From: Sphingobium estronivorans
Lineage (GTDB): Bacteria > Pseudomonadota > Alphaproteobacteria > Sphingomonadales > Sphingomonadaceae
Reading direction: 5' to 3'
Assembly: GCF_008692605.1 (NCBI RefSeq)
Contig: NZ_LFCT01000012.1
Coordinates: forward strand, 1-64,000
Length of the DNA: 64,000 bases
Shown: one piece after another, positions 35,524 to 45,389 of the stretch
Layout of the letters: each line of letters begins with the position of its first letter
Numbering within the stretch: the stretch's first letter is position 1
Translations under genes and position numbers: made by a program
The notes under the pieces: model-generated
Told to the model about the DNA's origin: nothing
What the model saw: the letters and a program-made list of their open reading frames with translations, nothing else
The model's database searches: none

Positions 35524-36825
35524 GTGAGCCTGCCTATTGTCCTTCGCGGCCTTTCCTTTCGGCCTCTGAACCTGATTCGCGCGCATTTTCGAGTGCTGGC
35601 GCGACCGCTCCAGATTCTGGGCGCGATCGCGCTCGGTCTCGCCGCCGCCGCGCTGTTCGCGCAGATGGAGGGGGAACGCGGCGTGCCGCCCATCGCCAGC
35701 GGCGGCGATTTTCAGGTGAGTCACGTCAAGGTCGACATTTTCGCCAAGGATGCGGCCAGCGCGCGTCAGGCGGGGTGGCGGCTGGCGCAGCGCAGGGCGT
35801 GGCAGATGCTGTGGGCGCGGACCCATGGCGGCGCCGGTGCGCCGGGCCTGTCCGATTCGCAGCTGGAGGGCATGGTTTCCGGCATCGAGATCGAATATGA
35901 GCAGGTCGGCCCCACGCGCTACGTCGCGACGCTGGGCGTCATGTTCGACCGCGCGCGCACCGGGCAATTGCTGGGCGTGACCGGCAGCAATATCGTCCAT
36001 TCGCCGCCCTTGCTGGTGATCCCGGTGATGTGGGATGGCGGCTCGGCGGTTTCCTATGAGCGCATCAACGAATGGCAGAAGGCGTGGGCGCGGTTCCGGA
36101 CCGGCGACAGCGCCATCGATTATGTCCGCGTGGCCGGTTCGATTGCCGATCCGATCCTGCTGAATGCCGGACAGGCCGGGCGGCGCGGGCGGTTGTGGTG
36201 GCGGGTGCTGCTCGACCAATATGGCGCGGCGGACGTGGTGATTCCCATCGCCCGGCTCGACCGCCAATATCCCGGGGGTCCCGTCACCGGCACCTTCACG
36301 GCTCGCTACGGCCCGGATGACAGCCTGATCGGCAGCTTCTCGCTCCGCGCCTCCAATGAGAGCGCGATTCCGCAGATGATGGATCAGGCGGCGCAGCGGA
36401 TCGACCAGCTCTATACCCAGGCGCTGAACGATGGCCGCCTGCGGCCGGATCCCTCGCTCGTCATCGAGGAGCCGGTCAATCCCGATGTGCTGGATATCGA
36501 AAATGCGACGGAGCAGCCGGTCGAGGAACTGACTGCGCCCACGCCTGTCGCGACGACCGGCAGCTTCGCGATCCAGTTCGACACCCCCGATGTTGGTTCG
36601 GTGACGCAGGGCGAGGCGGCGTTGCGCTCCATCCCCGGCGTGCGTTCGGCAGCGACCAGCAGCCTGGCGCTGGGCGGCACCTCCGTCATGCAGGTGAGCT
36701 TCGACGGCACGATCGACGCGCTGAAGGCGGCGCTCCAGTCGCGGGGCTATGGCGTGGCCGTGTCGGGCAATACGCTGCGTATCAGGCGGCAGGCTGCCGC
36801 GCCGGGGGCCGCCCCGGCGCAATGA
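35524..36825 (+). CDS. DUF2066 domain-containing exported protein
   Basis: A 433-aa protein starting at GTG, with AAGGA at a suitable distance. One N-terminal hydrophobic segment ([19 protein letters not shown]) is a signal or anchor; the rest is periplasmic. The DUF2066 region (about 45-230) includes [20 protein letters not shown] and [20 protein letters not shown]-terminal repeat-like part (380-433) follows an acidic Pro/Thr linker. Function unknown, but placement before hdaA is common in sphingomonads. It overlaps hdaA by ATGA. Confidence 0.8.
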   Translation: MSLPIVLRGLSFRPLNLIRAHFRVLARPLQILGAIALGLAAAALFAQMEGERGVPPIASGGDFQVSHVKVDIFAKDAASARQAGWRLAQRRAWQMLWARTHGGAGAPGLSDSQLEGMVSGIEIEYEQVGPTRYVATLGVMFDRARTGQLLGVTGSNIVHSPPLLVIPVMWDGGSAVSYERINEWQKAWARFRTGDSAIDYVRVAGSIADPILLNAGQAGRRGRLWWRVLLDQYGAADVVIPIARLDRQYPGGPVTGTFTARYGPDDSLIGSFSLRASNESAIPQMMDQAAQRIDQLYTQALNDGRLRPDPSLVIEEPVNPDVLDIENATEQPVEELTAPTPVATTGSFAIQFDTPDVGSVTQGEAALRSIPGVRSAATSSLALGGTSVMQVSFDGTIDALKAALQSRGYGVAVSGNTLRIRRQAAAPGAAPAQ

Positions 36826-37445
36826 GACAGATCAGCCTGCCGTTCGAGCGGCCAACCGGTGCAGGCGCCCAGGGGACGGGTGACGCATTCCTGGTCAGCG
36901 ACGCCAACCGCATCGCCGTCCGCCATCTGGAAAATTGGCAGCACTGGCCGCTGGCGATCAGCGTGCTCAGCGGGCCGCCTCTGTCCGGGCGTTCGACGCT
37001 GGGCCGCCATTTCGTCGCGATGAGCGGCGGGGCAGTGATCGACGATGCGCAGGACCGGGACGAACAGATGCTGTTCAACGCCTGGAATGAAGCCCAAACG
37101 GCGCGGCGGCCGTTGCTGTTGATCGGTCGCGACGCGCCCGAGCGGTGGCCGATCGCCTTGCCCGACCTGCGGTCCCGCCTGGCCGCCGCGCCGCATGTCG
37201 CGCTGGAGCAGCCGGATGAAGCACTGGCCCAGGCGCTGATCGAACGGTCGCTCGCTTGCGCAGGGGCGAATTATGCCGCCGACCTGCCCGACTGGCTGCT
37301 GCGCCGGATCGAGCGCAGCTATGCGACGATCGCGGCGGTGACGCGGTTGCTGGATGAGGCCGCCCTGTCATCCGGACGTAAGATTTCTGTCGCTATGGCG
37401 AAAGAGGCCCTGCAAGGCGCAGGATTTTTGCCTATAGTCCCCTGA
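36822..37445 (+). CDS. hdaA: HdaA, DnaA-inactivating Hda homologue
   Basis: A 207-aa DnaA-related protein that with the DNA polymerase beta-clamp promotes hydrolysis of DnaA-ATP, limiting re-initiation. The first residues, MRQISLPF, are the clamp-binding hexapeptide (QxxLPF). A shortened AAA+ domain follows (LSGPPLSGRSTLGRHF as Walker A-like loop, AVIDDAQ as Walker B-like), then the lid helices with LPDWLLRRIERSYATI. No DNA-binding domain IV, as expected. Overlaps the DUF2066 gene and leads into ppk 31 bp downstream. Confidence 0.9.
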   Translation: MRQISLPFERPTGAGAQGTGDAFLVSDANRIAVRHLENWQHWPLAISVLSGPPLSGRSTLGRHFVAMSGGAVIDDAQDRDEQMLFNAWNEAQTARRPLLLIGRDAPERWPIALPDLRSRLAAAPHVALEQPDEALAQALIERSLACAGANYAADLPDWLLRRIERSYATIAAVTRLLDEAALSSGRKISVAMAKEALQGAGFLPIVP

Positions 37446-37476
37446 CTGACCATTCAGTCTGACCTGTGAGAGAGAC

Positions 37477-39615
37477 GTGGCCGAAGCTGACCCTTCCTCC
37501 AGCCTGACCCTGCCCAGCGACCGCTATTTCAACCGGGAGTTGTCCTGGCTGACGTTCAACCAGCGCGTGTTGGAGGAGGCGATGAATCGCGCCCATCCGC
37601 TGCTCGAACGGCTGCGCTTCCTGTCCATTTCGGGCGCCAATCTGGACGAATTTTTTTCCGTGCGGGTGGCGGGCCTGAAGGGGCAGCAGTTGCAGGATGT
37701 CGACCTGCGTTCGGCCGATGGGCTGACCCCGGTGCAGCAGCTGGCCGCCATTACCGAGGAAACGGCGCGGCTGATGGGCGCGCAGCAAAAGGTCTGGGGG
37801 GCGCTGCACAGCGAACTGGCGAAGGTCGGGATCGAGGTGATCGGCCCGTCGAGCGCGCTGGAGGCGTCGCAGGAAAATTGGCTGCGCGAGCATTTCCTCG
37901 GTCAGATCTTTCCGATCCTGACGCCGCAGGCGCTGGACCCGGCGCATCCCTTCCCCTTCATTCCCAATCAGGGGCTGTCGATCGTCTTCGACCTGGAGCG
38001 GCTGTCGGACAAGGAGTCGATTCGCGAACTGGTGATGCTGCCGTCGTCGCTGGCGCGTTTCGTGCGGATGCCGGGGGACATTGCGCGCTATATGGCGCTG
38101 GAGGCGGTGATCCGGCGCTTTTCCGCCGATCTCTTCCCCGGATACCGGGTGCGCAACAGCGGCGTGTTCCGCATCATCCGCGACAGCGATATCGAAATCG
38201 AGGAAGAGGCGGAGGATCTGGTCCGCTATTTCCGCAGCGCCATCAAGCGTCGCCGCCGCGGCCGCGTGATCCGCATGGAGATAGAGGAGCGCATTCCCGA
38301 GCCGGTCGAGGAGATGTTGCAAGACATGCTCCAGGGCCATGAGGCGATCATCGCGGAGGTCGAGGGTTTTGTCGGCATCGGCGACCTCAGCGGGATTGTG
38401 GAGGAAGATCGGCCCGACCTGAAGTTCGAGCCTTACGCGCCCCGCTTCCCCGAGCGCATCCGTGAATATGGCGGCGACTGTTTCGCGGCGATCCGGGCGA
38501 AGGATATTGTCGTCCACCATCCCTATGAAGCCTTCGACGTGGTGGTGTCCTTCCTGAAGCAGGCGGCGTCCGACCCCGATGTGGTGGCGATCAAGCAGAC
38601 GCTCTACCGCGCGGGCAAGCAGTCCGCGATCATCCGCGCGCTGATCGACGCGGCGGAGGCAGGCAAGTCGGTGACCGCCGTGGTCGAACTCAAGGCCCGC
38701 TTCGACGAGGAGCAGAATCTGATGTGGGCCGACGCGCTGGAACGCGCGGGCGTGCAGGTGGTCTATGGCTTCATCGATTGGAAGACCCACGCCAAGGTGT
38801 CGATGGTCGTCCGGCGGGAAGGGGGGGCGTTCCGCACCTACTGCCATTTCGGCACGGGCAATTATCACCCTATCACCGCGCGTATCTATACCGATTTGAG
38901 CTTCTTCACCGCCGACCCCTCCTATGGCCGGGACGCGGCGGCGCTGTTCAACTACATCACCGGCTATGTCGAGCCGCAGCGGCTGGAAAAGCTGGTGATG
39001 AGCCCGCGCGACCTGCGCAACAGGCTGTGCGAACTGATCGACATGGAGATTGAGCATGTCCGCGCCGGGCGGCCAGGCACGATCTGGGCGAAGATGAACT
39101 CGCTGGTCGATCCGGCGATCATGGAAAAACTGTATGCCGCCAGCAATGCCGGCGTGCAGATCGACCTCATCGTGCGCGGCATATGCTGCCTGCGGCCGGG
39201 CGTGCCCGGCATGTCGGAAAATATCCGGGTGAAATCGGTCGTCGGCCGTTTTCTGGAGCACAGCCGCATCACCGTGTTCGGCAATGGCAAGGCGCTGCCC
39301 AACAACGGCGCGAAGGTCTATATCAGCTCGGCCGACTGGATGCCGCGCAATTTCGACCGGCGCGTGGAGTTTCTGGCTCCGGTCGAGAATCCGACCGTCC
39401 ACGATCAGATATTGGATCAGGTCATGGTCGCCAACCTCATCGACACCGAACAAAGCTGGAATTTGGACGCCAACGGCCACTATCACCGGGTGGAGGCGAC
39501 CGACCGGCCGTTCAACCTGCACCGCTATTTCATGACAAACCCCTCGCTGTCGGGCCGGGGCGCGGCGCTGGACAGCGAGGCGATCCCGACCTTGCGCCTG
39601 CGCGGACGGGTCTGA
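37477..39615 (+). CDS. ppk1: Polyphosphate kinase 1
   Basis: A 712-aa enzyme polymerising ATP gamma-phosphate into polyphosphate. RYFNRELSWLTFNQRVLEEA at the N-terminus, IKQTLYRAGKQSAII, the autophosphorylated His in CHFGTGNYHPITARIYTD and the second His region GRFLEHSRITVFGNG are present. It starts at GTG 31 bp after hdaA. ppx follows after 5 bp, so making and breaking of polyphosphate are encoded together. Confidence 0.97.
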   Translation: MAEADPSSSLTLPSDRYFNRELSWLTFNQRVLEEAMNRAHPLLERLRFLSISGANLDEFFSVRVAGLKGQQLQDVDLRSADGLTPVQQLAAITEETARLMGAQQKVWGALHSELAKVGIEVIGPSSALEASQENWLREHFLGQIFPILTPQALDPAHPFPFIPNQGLSIVFDLERLSDKESIRELVMLPSSLARFVRMPGDIARYMALEAVIRRFSADLFPGYRVRNSGVFRIIRDSDIEIEEEAEDLVRYFRSAIKRRRRGRVIRMEIEERIPEPVEEMLQDMLQGHEAIIAEVEGFVGIGDLSGIVEEDRPDLKFEPYAPRFPERIREYGGDCFAAIRAKDIVVHHPYEAFDVVVSFLKQAASDPDVVAIKQTLYRAGKQSAIIRALIDAAEAGKSVTAVVELKARFDEEQNLMWADALERAGVQVVYGFIDWKTHAKVSMVVRREGGAFRTYCHFGTGNYHPITARIYTDLSFFTADPSYGRDAAALFNYITGYVEPQRLEKLVMSPRDLRNRLCELIDMEIEHVRAGRPGTIWAKMNSLVDPAIMEKLYAASNAGVQIDLIVRGICCLRPGVPGMSENIRVKSVVGRFLEHSRITVFGNGKALPNNGAKVYISSADWMPRNFDRRVEFLAPVENPTVHDQILDQVMVANLIDTEQSWNLDANGHYHRVEATDRPFNLHRYFMTNPSLSGRGAALDSEAIPTLRLRGRV

Positions 39616-39620
39616 GCCTC

Positions 39621-41135
39621 ATGAATTCCATGCTCAGCCAGGTTCGGGCCATCGCGGAAACGATGGCGACCTCGCCAGAACATGCGCGGGCGCGGACGGC
39701 GATCATCGACATCGGCTCCAACAGCGTGCGTCTGGTCGTCTATGACGGGCCGCGCCGCATTCCCTTCATCCTCTTCAATGAAAAGGTGATGGCGGGGCTG
39801 GGCGCCGCGCTGGGAAAGACCGGCCGGATCGAACCGGACGCGATGGAGCGCGGCCTGCGCGCCGCCGGACGTTTCGCCCATCTCTGCCGTGAAATGGAGG
39901 TGGAGGAGGTGCGCTGCGTCGCCACCGCCGCCGTGCGCGACGCCGATAATGGCGCGGAGTTCATCGAACGCGCCGCCGCCATGGGGCTGACCGTCAAGCT
40001 GCTGTCCGGCGGGCAGGAGGCGATGGCGGCGGGCCATGGCGTGCTGTCGGGCATTCCGGGCGCGGACGGCATTGTCGGCGATCTGGGCGGTGGCAGCCTG
40101 GAACTGGCCCGCGTGCGCGATGGCGCGGTGCATGAGACGATTTCCCTGCCGCTGGGGGTGCTGCGCCTGCCGCAGATCCGCGCCAAAGGGCCGGGCATGC
40201 TGGAGCGGCAGGTCAGGAAGATGCTGGACAAGGCCGGTTGGCGGGCACAGCCGGACCTGCCCTTCTACATGGTCGGCGGGTCCTGGCGCGCGCTGGCGCG
40301 GTTCGACATGGAACTGACCCATTTTCCGCTGCCGGTGGTGCATCAATATGAAATGCCCGCGCGGCGGGCCGAGCAACTGACGCGCGTGATTTCCCATGTC
40401 GACAAGGCGCGTTTCAAGGACATTCCCCAGATCACCGGATCGCGCGTGCCGACCTTGCCCGATGCCGCCGCGCTGCTGTCCGTCATCGTGCGGCAGTTGA
40501 AGTCCAGCGGTCTGGTGGTGTCGGCCTATGGCCTGCGCGAGGGGCTGTTGTTCGGGGATTTGCCGCCCGACATCCAGCGGCACGACCCGCTGCTGGTCGC
40601 CGCCGAGGCGGAGGGGGAGGCGCAGGCGCGCTTCTCCGGCCATGGCGATATGATCGAACGCTGGATCGCACCCCTGTTCCTGGAGGATGGCGGCGCCTGG
40701 CGGCGGATTCGCCGCGCGGCCTGCCTGCTGGCCGATGTGGGATGGCGGGCCAATCCCGATTTCCGGTCCGAACGCGGCGTCGAGATCGCGCTCCACAGCA
40801 ATTGGGTGGGCATCACGGCTGCCGAACGGGCGATGCTGGCGCAGGCGCTGCACAGCAATTTCGGCGGCGGGGTGTCGACGCCGGCGGGCATAGAGCGGCT
40901 GGCCCCGCCCGAGGCGCTGAAGCGGGCGATGCTCTGGGGGCTGGCGATCCGCCTGGGGCAGCGACTGTCGGGCGGTGTCGAAGGGCCGCTGCTGGCGTCG
41001 CGGCTGGAGATGGAGGGCGATGTCCTCGAACTGCGGTTGCGCGGGGCGGACGTCGATCTGTTCGGCGAAGCGGTCGAGCGACGGCAGCGGCAACTGGCGC
41101 AGGCCATGGGTGTGAAGTACCGGCTCGCCTGGTGA
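39621..41135 (+). CDS. ppx: Exopolyphosphatase / Ppx-GppA family
   Basis: A 504-aa phosphatase of the ASKHA fold: TAIIDIGSNSVRLVVYDG (phosphate 1), ATAAVRDADNGAEF, IVGDLGGGSLELARV (phosphate 2). The C-terminal helical domain (RFSGHGDMIERWIAPL onward) has a degenerate HD-like arrangement. It removes terminal phosphate from polyphosphate and may hydrolyse pppGpp. ATG at 39621 immediately follows the ppk stop. Confidence 0.95.
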   Translation: MNSMLSQVRAIAETMATSPEHARARTAIIDIGSNSVRLVVYDGPRRIPFILFNEKVMAGLGAALGKTGRIEPDAMERGLRAAGRFAHLCREMEVEEVRCVATAAVRDADNGAEFIERAAAMGLTVKLLSGGQEAMAAGHGVLSGIPGADGIVGDLGGGSLELARVRDGAVHETISLPLGVLRLPQIRAKGPGMLERQVRKMLDKAGWRAQPDLPFYMVGGSWRALARFDMELTHFPLPVVHQYEMPARRAEQLTRVISHVDKARFKDIPQITGSRVPTLPDAAALLSVIVRQLKSSGLVVSAYGLREGLLFGDLPPDIQRHDPLLVAAEAEGEAQARFSGHGDMIERWIAPLFLEDGGAWRRIRRAACLLADVGWRANPDFRSERGVEIALHSNWVGITAAERAMLAQALHSNFGGGVSTPAGIERLAPPEALKRAMLWGLAIRLGQRLSGGVEGPLLASRLEMEGDVLELRLRGADVDLFGEAVERRQRQLAQAMGVKYRLAW

Positions 41136-41167
41136 GGATGGGTGGATGGCTGACGCCCGACCCTCCG

Positions 41168-41275
41168 TCACGCCAAGACCCCCCATCGTCACCCCAGCGC
41201 AGGCTGGGGTCTCAGGCCATGTCGCGCGCTATCTCCCGAGATCCCAGCCTTCGCTGGGATGACGAAAAGGGGTGG
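41168..41275. repeat. 108-bp interspersed double-palindrome repeat, copy 1
   Basis: It has hairpin 1 (ACCCCAGC, loop GCAG, GCTGGGGT), a 30-bp centre, and hairpin 2 (ATCCCAGC, CTTC-type loop, GCTGGGAT). The outer ends TCGTCACCCCAGC and GCTGGGATGACGA can also pair. It is identical to 54629-54736 at 106 of 108 positions. It lies between convergent genes, ppx and a low-GC hypothetical gene. Confidence 0.92.
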
Positions 41276-41301
41276 ATTGGGGACTGTCAGCTTCATTCTT
41301 C

Positions 41302-41685
41302 CTAAGAAGAAAAGCGGACATCGAAAGAGGTTGCCCCAAGGGGGTGGACCGCGACCGAGGTATGCTTTCCGCTTTGTGGTTTGGCGTCTTGTATCCAGCA
41401 GCCTGTCACCTGCACACGTTCCATAGCGCACTCGACTGGTGAAATGCGCTGTAGTTGGCGCTTGAACTGATCAGCGCACTCCGGATCGAACTGCAATTTG
41501 ATATGATAAGAAAATCCGGGCGTCGTATTGCGCTCTTCGGGAGTAGTCAGATCGTGCACCTCTGCGGTGCGACAGATTTCTAATCCCATGTATTCTTTAA
41601 TTTCAGTTTGCGTAACGGCTTGTGGGGTTCCGCATGCCGCAAGACCAAATGAGATAGCTGTGGTAGCGAATGGTGGACGCAGCAT
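41302..41685 (-). CDS. Hypothetical lipoprotein, lower GC than neighbours
   Basis: A 127-aa protein with a lipoprotein-type start (TTAISFGLAAC, Cys18). The mature part has three more Cys (LEICRT, PECADQ, VECAMERVQVTGCW) that could form disulphides. No family recognised. Base composition is more AT-rich than surrounding genes, hinting at transfer. Its 3' end faces the 108-bp repeat 26 bp away. Confidence 0.6.
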   Translation of the reverse strand: MLRPPFATTAISFGLAACGTPQAVTQTEIKEYMGLEICRTAEVHDLTTPEERNTTPGFSYHIKLQFDPECADQFKRQLQRISPVECAMERVQVTGCWIQDAKPQSGKHTSVAVHPLGATSFDVRFSS

Positions 41686-41770
41686 GCCGCCATTTTATCA
41701 GATTTCAGCATGGCCGCTATTGGGAAGCTGTTGATCCGCCGCCAACGTCCAGAAAAGGTCGAAAGACGCC

Positions 41771-42571
41771 CTATTTGCTCCGAACGCCTAACACCCGCCG
41801 CTCTTCGTCCAGCGCGATCACCAGATCCGCCCGGCCCGGCATTTCATCCAGCATGTGGCGGGTCAGCCGTTCATAATGCTGGATGAAGCGCGCCACTTCG
41901 GCATCCGACATGCCGCCTCCCGCATGGCGGCGCAGTTCCCGTTCCTGCTGCGTCCGCCAGCGCCCGACAAGCTCGAAGCCCGGTGCCGCCAGCATCGCCA
42001 GCCGGTCGAGCCGCCCGAACAGCGCCTGATAGTCCCCGGCCAGCGCCCGATTGACGAAAGCGCGCCAGACGCCTTGCGCATCCTCCTCCCGTTCCAGCGC
42101 ATTGACCGGCTGCATCAGCGCCGCCTCCGCCTGCGGCCGTGCCCCGACGCACCAGCCCTCCAGCAACAGCAGCCGCGTCCCCGCCGCCGCCCGATCCCAC
42201 CAATTCTCGGGCAGGCGGTCGTCCGCCGCCTTGTCGAAGCGGGGCAATAAGGCCGCCTCGCCCCGTTCCAGCGCGTCGATCACCCGCAGCCCCAGCGCCA
42301 CGTCATGCGTCCCCGGCACCCCGCGCGTGCGCAGCAGCGGATGGATCGAGCGGCCCAGCGCCTCCCGCTCCGCCCGCGTCAGATAGAGATCGTCGAGGGA
42401 CAGGATCGCCACCGGCACCCCGTCGCGCGCCAGCCGTTGCCGCAGCCCGGCCGCCAGCGTCGATTTGCCGCTGCCCTGCGCCCCGCACAGCCCGATCGCC
42501 AACAGCCCGTCGCATCCTGCCAGCGCCTGCCTGACCAGCCCTTCGACCGCATCCAGCGCCGCGCCGGCCAT
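41771..42571 (-). CDS. P-loop kinase, D-glycerate 3-kinase-like
   Basis: A 266-aa kinase. Walker A is IGLCGAQGSGKSTLA, followed by ILSLDDLYLTRAERE, RGVPGTHDVALG and RLLLLEGWCVGARP, the layout of plant-type GLYK glycerate kinase and the uridine kinase-like family. It would phosphorylate glycerate or a related small acid. Head-to-tail with the CNNM-like gene upstream (5-bp gap), so probably co-transcribed. Confidence 0.8.
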   Translation of the reverse strand: MAGAALDAVEGLVRQALAGCDGLLAIGLCGAQGSGKSTLAAGLRQRLARDGVPVAILSLDDLYLTRAEREALGRSIHPLLRTRGVPGTHDVALGLRVIDALERGEAALLPRFDKAADDRLPENWWDRAAAGTRLLLLEGWCVGARPQAEAALMQPVNALEREEDAQGVWRAFVNRALAGDYQALFGRLDRLAMLAAPGFELVGRWRTQQERELRRHAGGGMSDAEVARFIQHYERLTRHMLDEMPGRADLVIALDEERRVLGVRSK

Positions 42572-42576
42572 GACGG

Positions 42577-43893
42577 TCAGCGCGCCGCGACCAGCAGCTT
42601 GTCGATCTTGCGGCCGTCCATATCGACAATCTCGAACCGCCAGCCCTGATCCTCGATATAGTCGCCCACTTCGGGCAAGCGCTTCATCAGCCAGAGGGCG
42701 TGGCCCGCCACGGTCGCATAATCGCGATCCTCGGGCAGGTCGATGCCGATGCGCTCCGCCAGCAGGTCGACCGGCATCTGGCCCGACACCAGCAGGCTGC
42801 CATCCTCCCGCTCGACCAGATCCGGTTCGTCCTCGCTGTCGAGGTCCGACACGAAATGACCGGCAATGGCGGACAGCAGGTCGGCGGGCGTCGCAATGCC
42901 TTCGAAATGGCCATATTCGTCATGGACCATGACCATCGGCACCTCGGCACGGCGCAGCACTTCCAGCGCGTCCATCGCGTCGACCTGATCGGGCACGACC
43001 TCGACCTTGCGCATCAGCACTTCCAGATCGAGCCCTTCGCCGCGGAACAGCGCGGTCATGATGTCGCGCGCCTGCACGACGCCGATAATGTCCTCCACCG
43101 TCCCCCGGCCCACCGGCAGCCGGGTGTGCGGCGTATCGAGCAGCTTGGCGCGGATCGCTTCCTCATCGGCATGGATGTCGATCCAGTCGACGTCCATCCG
43201 CTGGGTCATGACTTCGCGTACCGGGCGGTCGGCCAGACGGACAACGCCCGAAATGATCGCGCGCTCGCTTTCCTCGATCACGCCGGACCTGCTCGCCTCG
43301 GCCACGATCAGGTGCAGTTCCTCCGCCGTCACCTGACTCTCGGATTCGCGGGTCAGGCCCATCAGGCGGAAGATCAGCGCGCTCGACCCGTCCAAGACCC
43401 AGACAATGGGCGCGGTCACCTTCGCCAGCCACAGCATCGGTCCCGCCACCAGCACGGCAATCGGTTCTGGTGCGCGCAGGGCGAACTGTTTGGGCACCAG
43501 CTCACCGACAATCAGCGAAGCATAGGTGGTAAGCCCGATCACCAGCGCAAAGCCGGCATGTTGCGCGACGCTGGGCGACAGGCCCAGCATCGCCAGCCGC
43601 TCGCCGGTCGGCCCGCCCAGACTGGCCCCCGAATAGGCGCCCGCGACGATGCCGATCAGGGTGATGCCGATCTGCACGGTAGAAAGGAACTTGCCCGGAT
43701 CGCTCGCTGCCGCCAGCGCAGAGCGCGCACCGCGCCGTCCCGCTTTCTCCATCGCCTGGAGGCGCGGCTTGCGGGCGGAGACGATCGCCAGCTCCGACAT
43801 GGCGAAGACGCCATTCAGCGCGACAAGCGCCAGGATGATGACGAGGTCGACCCAGGGAAAGGGCGTGGGAGCGTGCGGGGGGATATTGGCCAT
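42577..43893 (-). CDS. CNNM/CorC-type membrane protein with CBS domains
   Basis: A 438-aa protein of the hemolysin C/CNNM group linked to magnesium or cobalt efflux. An N-terminal DUF21 membrane domain with about four helices (VDLVIILALVALNGVFAMSE, TVQIGITLIGIVAGAYSGAS, SLIVGELVPKQFAL), a CBS pair (about 220-340; VREVMTQRMDVDWIDIH, VMVHDEYGHFEGIATPADLL) and a C-terminal CorC_HlyC transporter-associated domain (about 350-435) are seen. Confidence 0.9.
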   Translation of the reverse strand: MANIPPHAPTPFPWVDLVIILALVALNGVFAMSELAIVSARKPRLQAMEKAGRRGARSALAAASDPGKFLSTVQIGITLIGIVAGAYSGASLGGPTGERLAMLGLSPSVAQHAGFALVIGLTTYASLIVGELVPKQFALRAPEPIAVLVAGPMLWLAKVTAPIVWVLDGSSALIFRLMGLTRESESQVTAEELHLIVAEASRSGVIEESERAIISGVVRLADRPVREVMTQRMDVDWIDIHADEEAIRAKLLDTPHTRLPVGRGTVEDIIGVVQARDIMTALFRGEGLDLEVLMRKVEVVPDQVDAMDALEVLRRAEVPMVMVHDEYGHFEGIATPADLLSAIAGHFVSDLDSEDEPDLVEREDGSLLVSGQMPVDLLAERIGIDLPEDRDYATVAGHALWLMKRLPEVGDYIEDQGWRFEIVDMDGRKIDKLLVAAR

Positions 43894-44047
43894 GGTGGTC
43901 AGCGGCCATCTATAACCTTGATTCTTACAATTTCACAACCGTTCCATCAGCCCCGGTTCAGTTCGCTGGTGGAACAAATTGCGCGTCTCGACCATTAGGG
44001 GTGCATCCGTCCCGTTCGGGTGCACGAGAAAAAGGGAACTGAAATTC

Positions 44048-44728
44048 ATGCGGAATTTTCATCGCATCATCGGCGCGGCGGGTCTGGCCGCCATGCTGGC
44101 TACCACGGCCTGCACGACTGACCCCAATACCGGTAACCGCACCATTTCGAAGGCCGCCATCGGTGGTATTGGCGGCGCGCTGGGCGGTTATCTGCTCGGC
44201 GATCTTGTCGGCGGGCGGCATGATCGCACCGAAAAGATATTGGGCGCGGGCATCGGAGCGGTCGCGGGCGCGGGCATCGGCGCCTATATGGACGCGCAGG
44301 AACGGAAATTGCGGGAAGAAACCGCGGGCAGCGGCGTGGACGTGATCCGCGACGGCGACAATCTGGTGCTGCGCATGCCGTCGGGCATCACCTTCGCCAC
44401 CGACAGTTCCGCCGTGCAGACGCAATTTCAGCCGACGCTGAACGATGTCTCATCGGTGCTGGCGCAATATCCCAAAACCTATATCGACGTATATGGCCAT
44501 ACCGACAGCGACGGCACGGATGCCTATAACCAGGCGCTTTCCGAACGGCGTGCCCGGGCGGTGGGCGATTATCTGACGACCCACGGCGTCCAGTCGGCGC
44601 GTATCGCCACGCGCGGCTTCGGTGAAACCCAGCCGATTGCCTCCAACGCCACGGCGGAAGGCAAGGCGTCCAACCGCCGGGTCGAAATCAAGATCGCGCC
44701 GGTGACGGAAGCCGACGTTCGCAGCTGA
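44048..44728 (+). CDS. OmpA family lipoprotein with glycine zipper
   Basis: A 226-aa outer-membrane lipoprotein. Signal ends in LATTAC (Cys21). Residues ~38-85 are glycine-zipper repeats (IGGIGGALGGYLLGDLVGG, AGIGAVAGAGIGAYM). The C-terminal OmpA-like domain (about 105-220) binds peptidoglycan: IDVYGHTDSDGTDAYNQALS, RARAVGDYLTTHGV and NRRVEIKI with the conserved Asp and Arg. ATG at 44048 starts the signal; upstream frame is not protein-like. Confidence 0.93.
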   Translation: MRNFHRIIGAAGLAAMLATTACTTDPNTGNRTISKAAIGGIGGALGGYLLGDLVGGRHDRTEKILGAGIGAVAGAGIGAYMDAQERKLREETAGSGVDVIRDGDNLVLRMPSGITFATDSSAVQTQFQPTLNDVSSVLAQYPKTYIDVYGHTDSDGTDAYNQALSERRARAVGDYLTTHGVQSARIATRGFGETQPIASNATAEGKASNRRVEIKIAPVTEADVRS

Positions 44729-44771
44729 CCCTTGCAGGAACGGCGCGCTCCCAACGGGCGCGCCGTTTCGT

Positions 44772-45389
44772 TCAGAAACTGGCCTTCAGCCCGTCGATCA
44801 CGAACTGCGCGGCCAGCGCCGCCAGCAACACCCCCAGCAAGCGGGTAATCACTGCCTCGATCTTGGCGCCGAGCAACGCCATGATCGGTCCCGCCGCCAG
44901 GAGCGATCCCAGCATCAGCGCCAGCGTCACGACCACCGCGCCGATCACCACCATGCGCTCGCCCAGCCCTTCGGCCCGCGACATCAGCAGCATGACCGTG
45001 GCGATCGATCCCGGCCCGGCGATCATCGGCATCGCCATGGGAAAGACCGACACATCCTCGACCTCGGGCGTTTCCGCGATCTTCTGCGCCCGGTCTTCGC
45101 GCCGCTGGGTGCGTTTTTCGAACACCATGTCCATGGCGATCATGAACAGCATGATCCCGCCCGCGATGCGGAAGCTGTCCAGTTCGATCCCGAGCACGCC
45201 CAGCAACTGCTTGCCCCAAAGGGCGAACAGCAGGAGGATGGCCGCCGCGATGCCCACGGCGCGGATCGCCATGCTGCGCCGCTGCGCCTGGCTCGCGCCC
45301 GTTGTCAGGCTGGCATAGATCGGCGCGCAGCCCGGCGGATCGATCACCACGAACAAGGTGACGAAGGCCGATATGAACAATTCCATCAT
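44772..45389 (-). CDS. marC: MarC family membrane protein
   Basis: A 205-aa protein with six predicted transmembrane helices and the MarC layout: FVTLFVVIDPPGCAPIYASLTTG at the start, then FALWGKQLLGVLGIELDSFRIAGGI and PMIAGPGSIATVMLL. Role unknown (once linked to multidrug resistance). Overlaps the preceding gene by ATGA, the last gene of the folD operon. Confidence 0.92.
   Translation of the reverse strand: MMELFISAFVTLFVVIDPPGCAPIYASLTTGASQAQRRSMAIRAVGIAAAILLLFALWGKQLLGVLGIELDSFRIAGGIMLFMIAMDMVFEKRTQRREDRAQKIAETPEVEDVSVFPMAMPMIAGPGSIATVMLLMSRAEGLGERMVVIGAVVVTLALMLGSLLAAGPIMALLGAKIEAVITRLLGVLLAALAAQFVIDGLKASF

Noticed and set aside
37432..41192. Long minus-strand frames opposite ppk and ppx
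   Set aside because: No domains, and each mirrors a complete and well-conserved gene.
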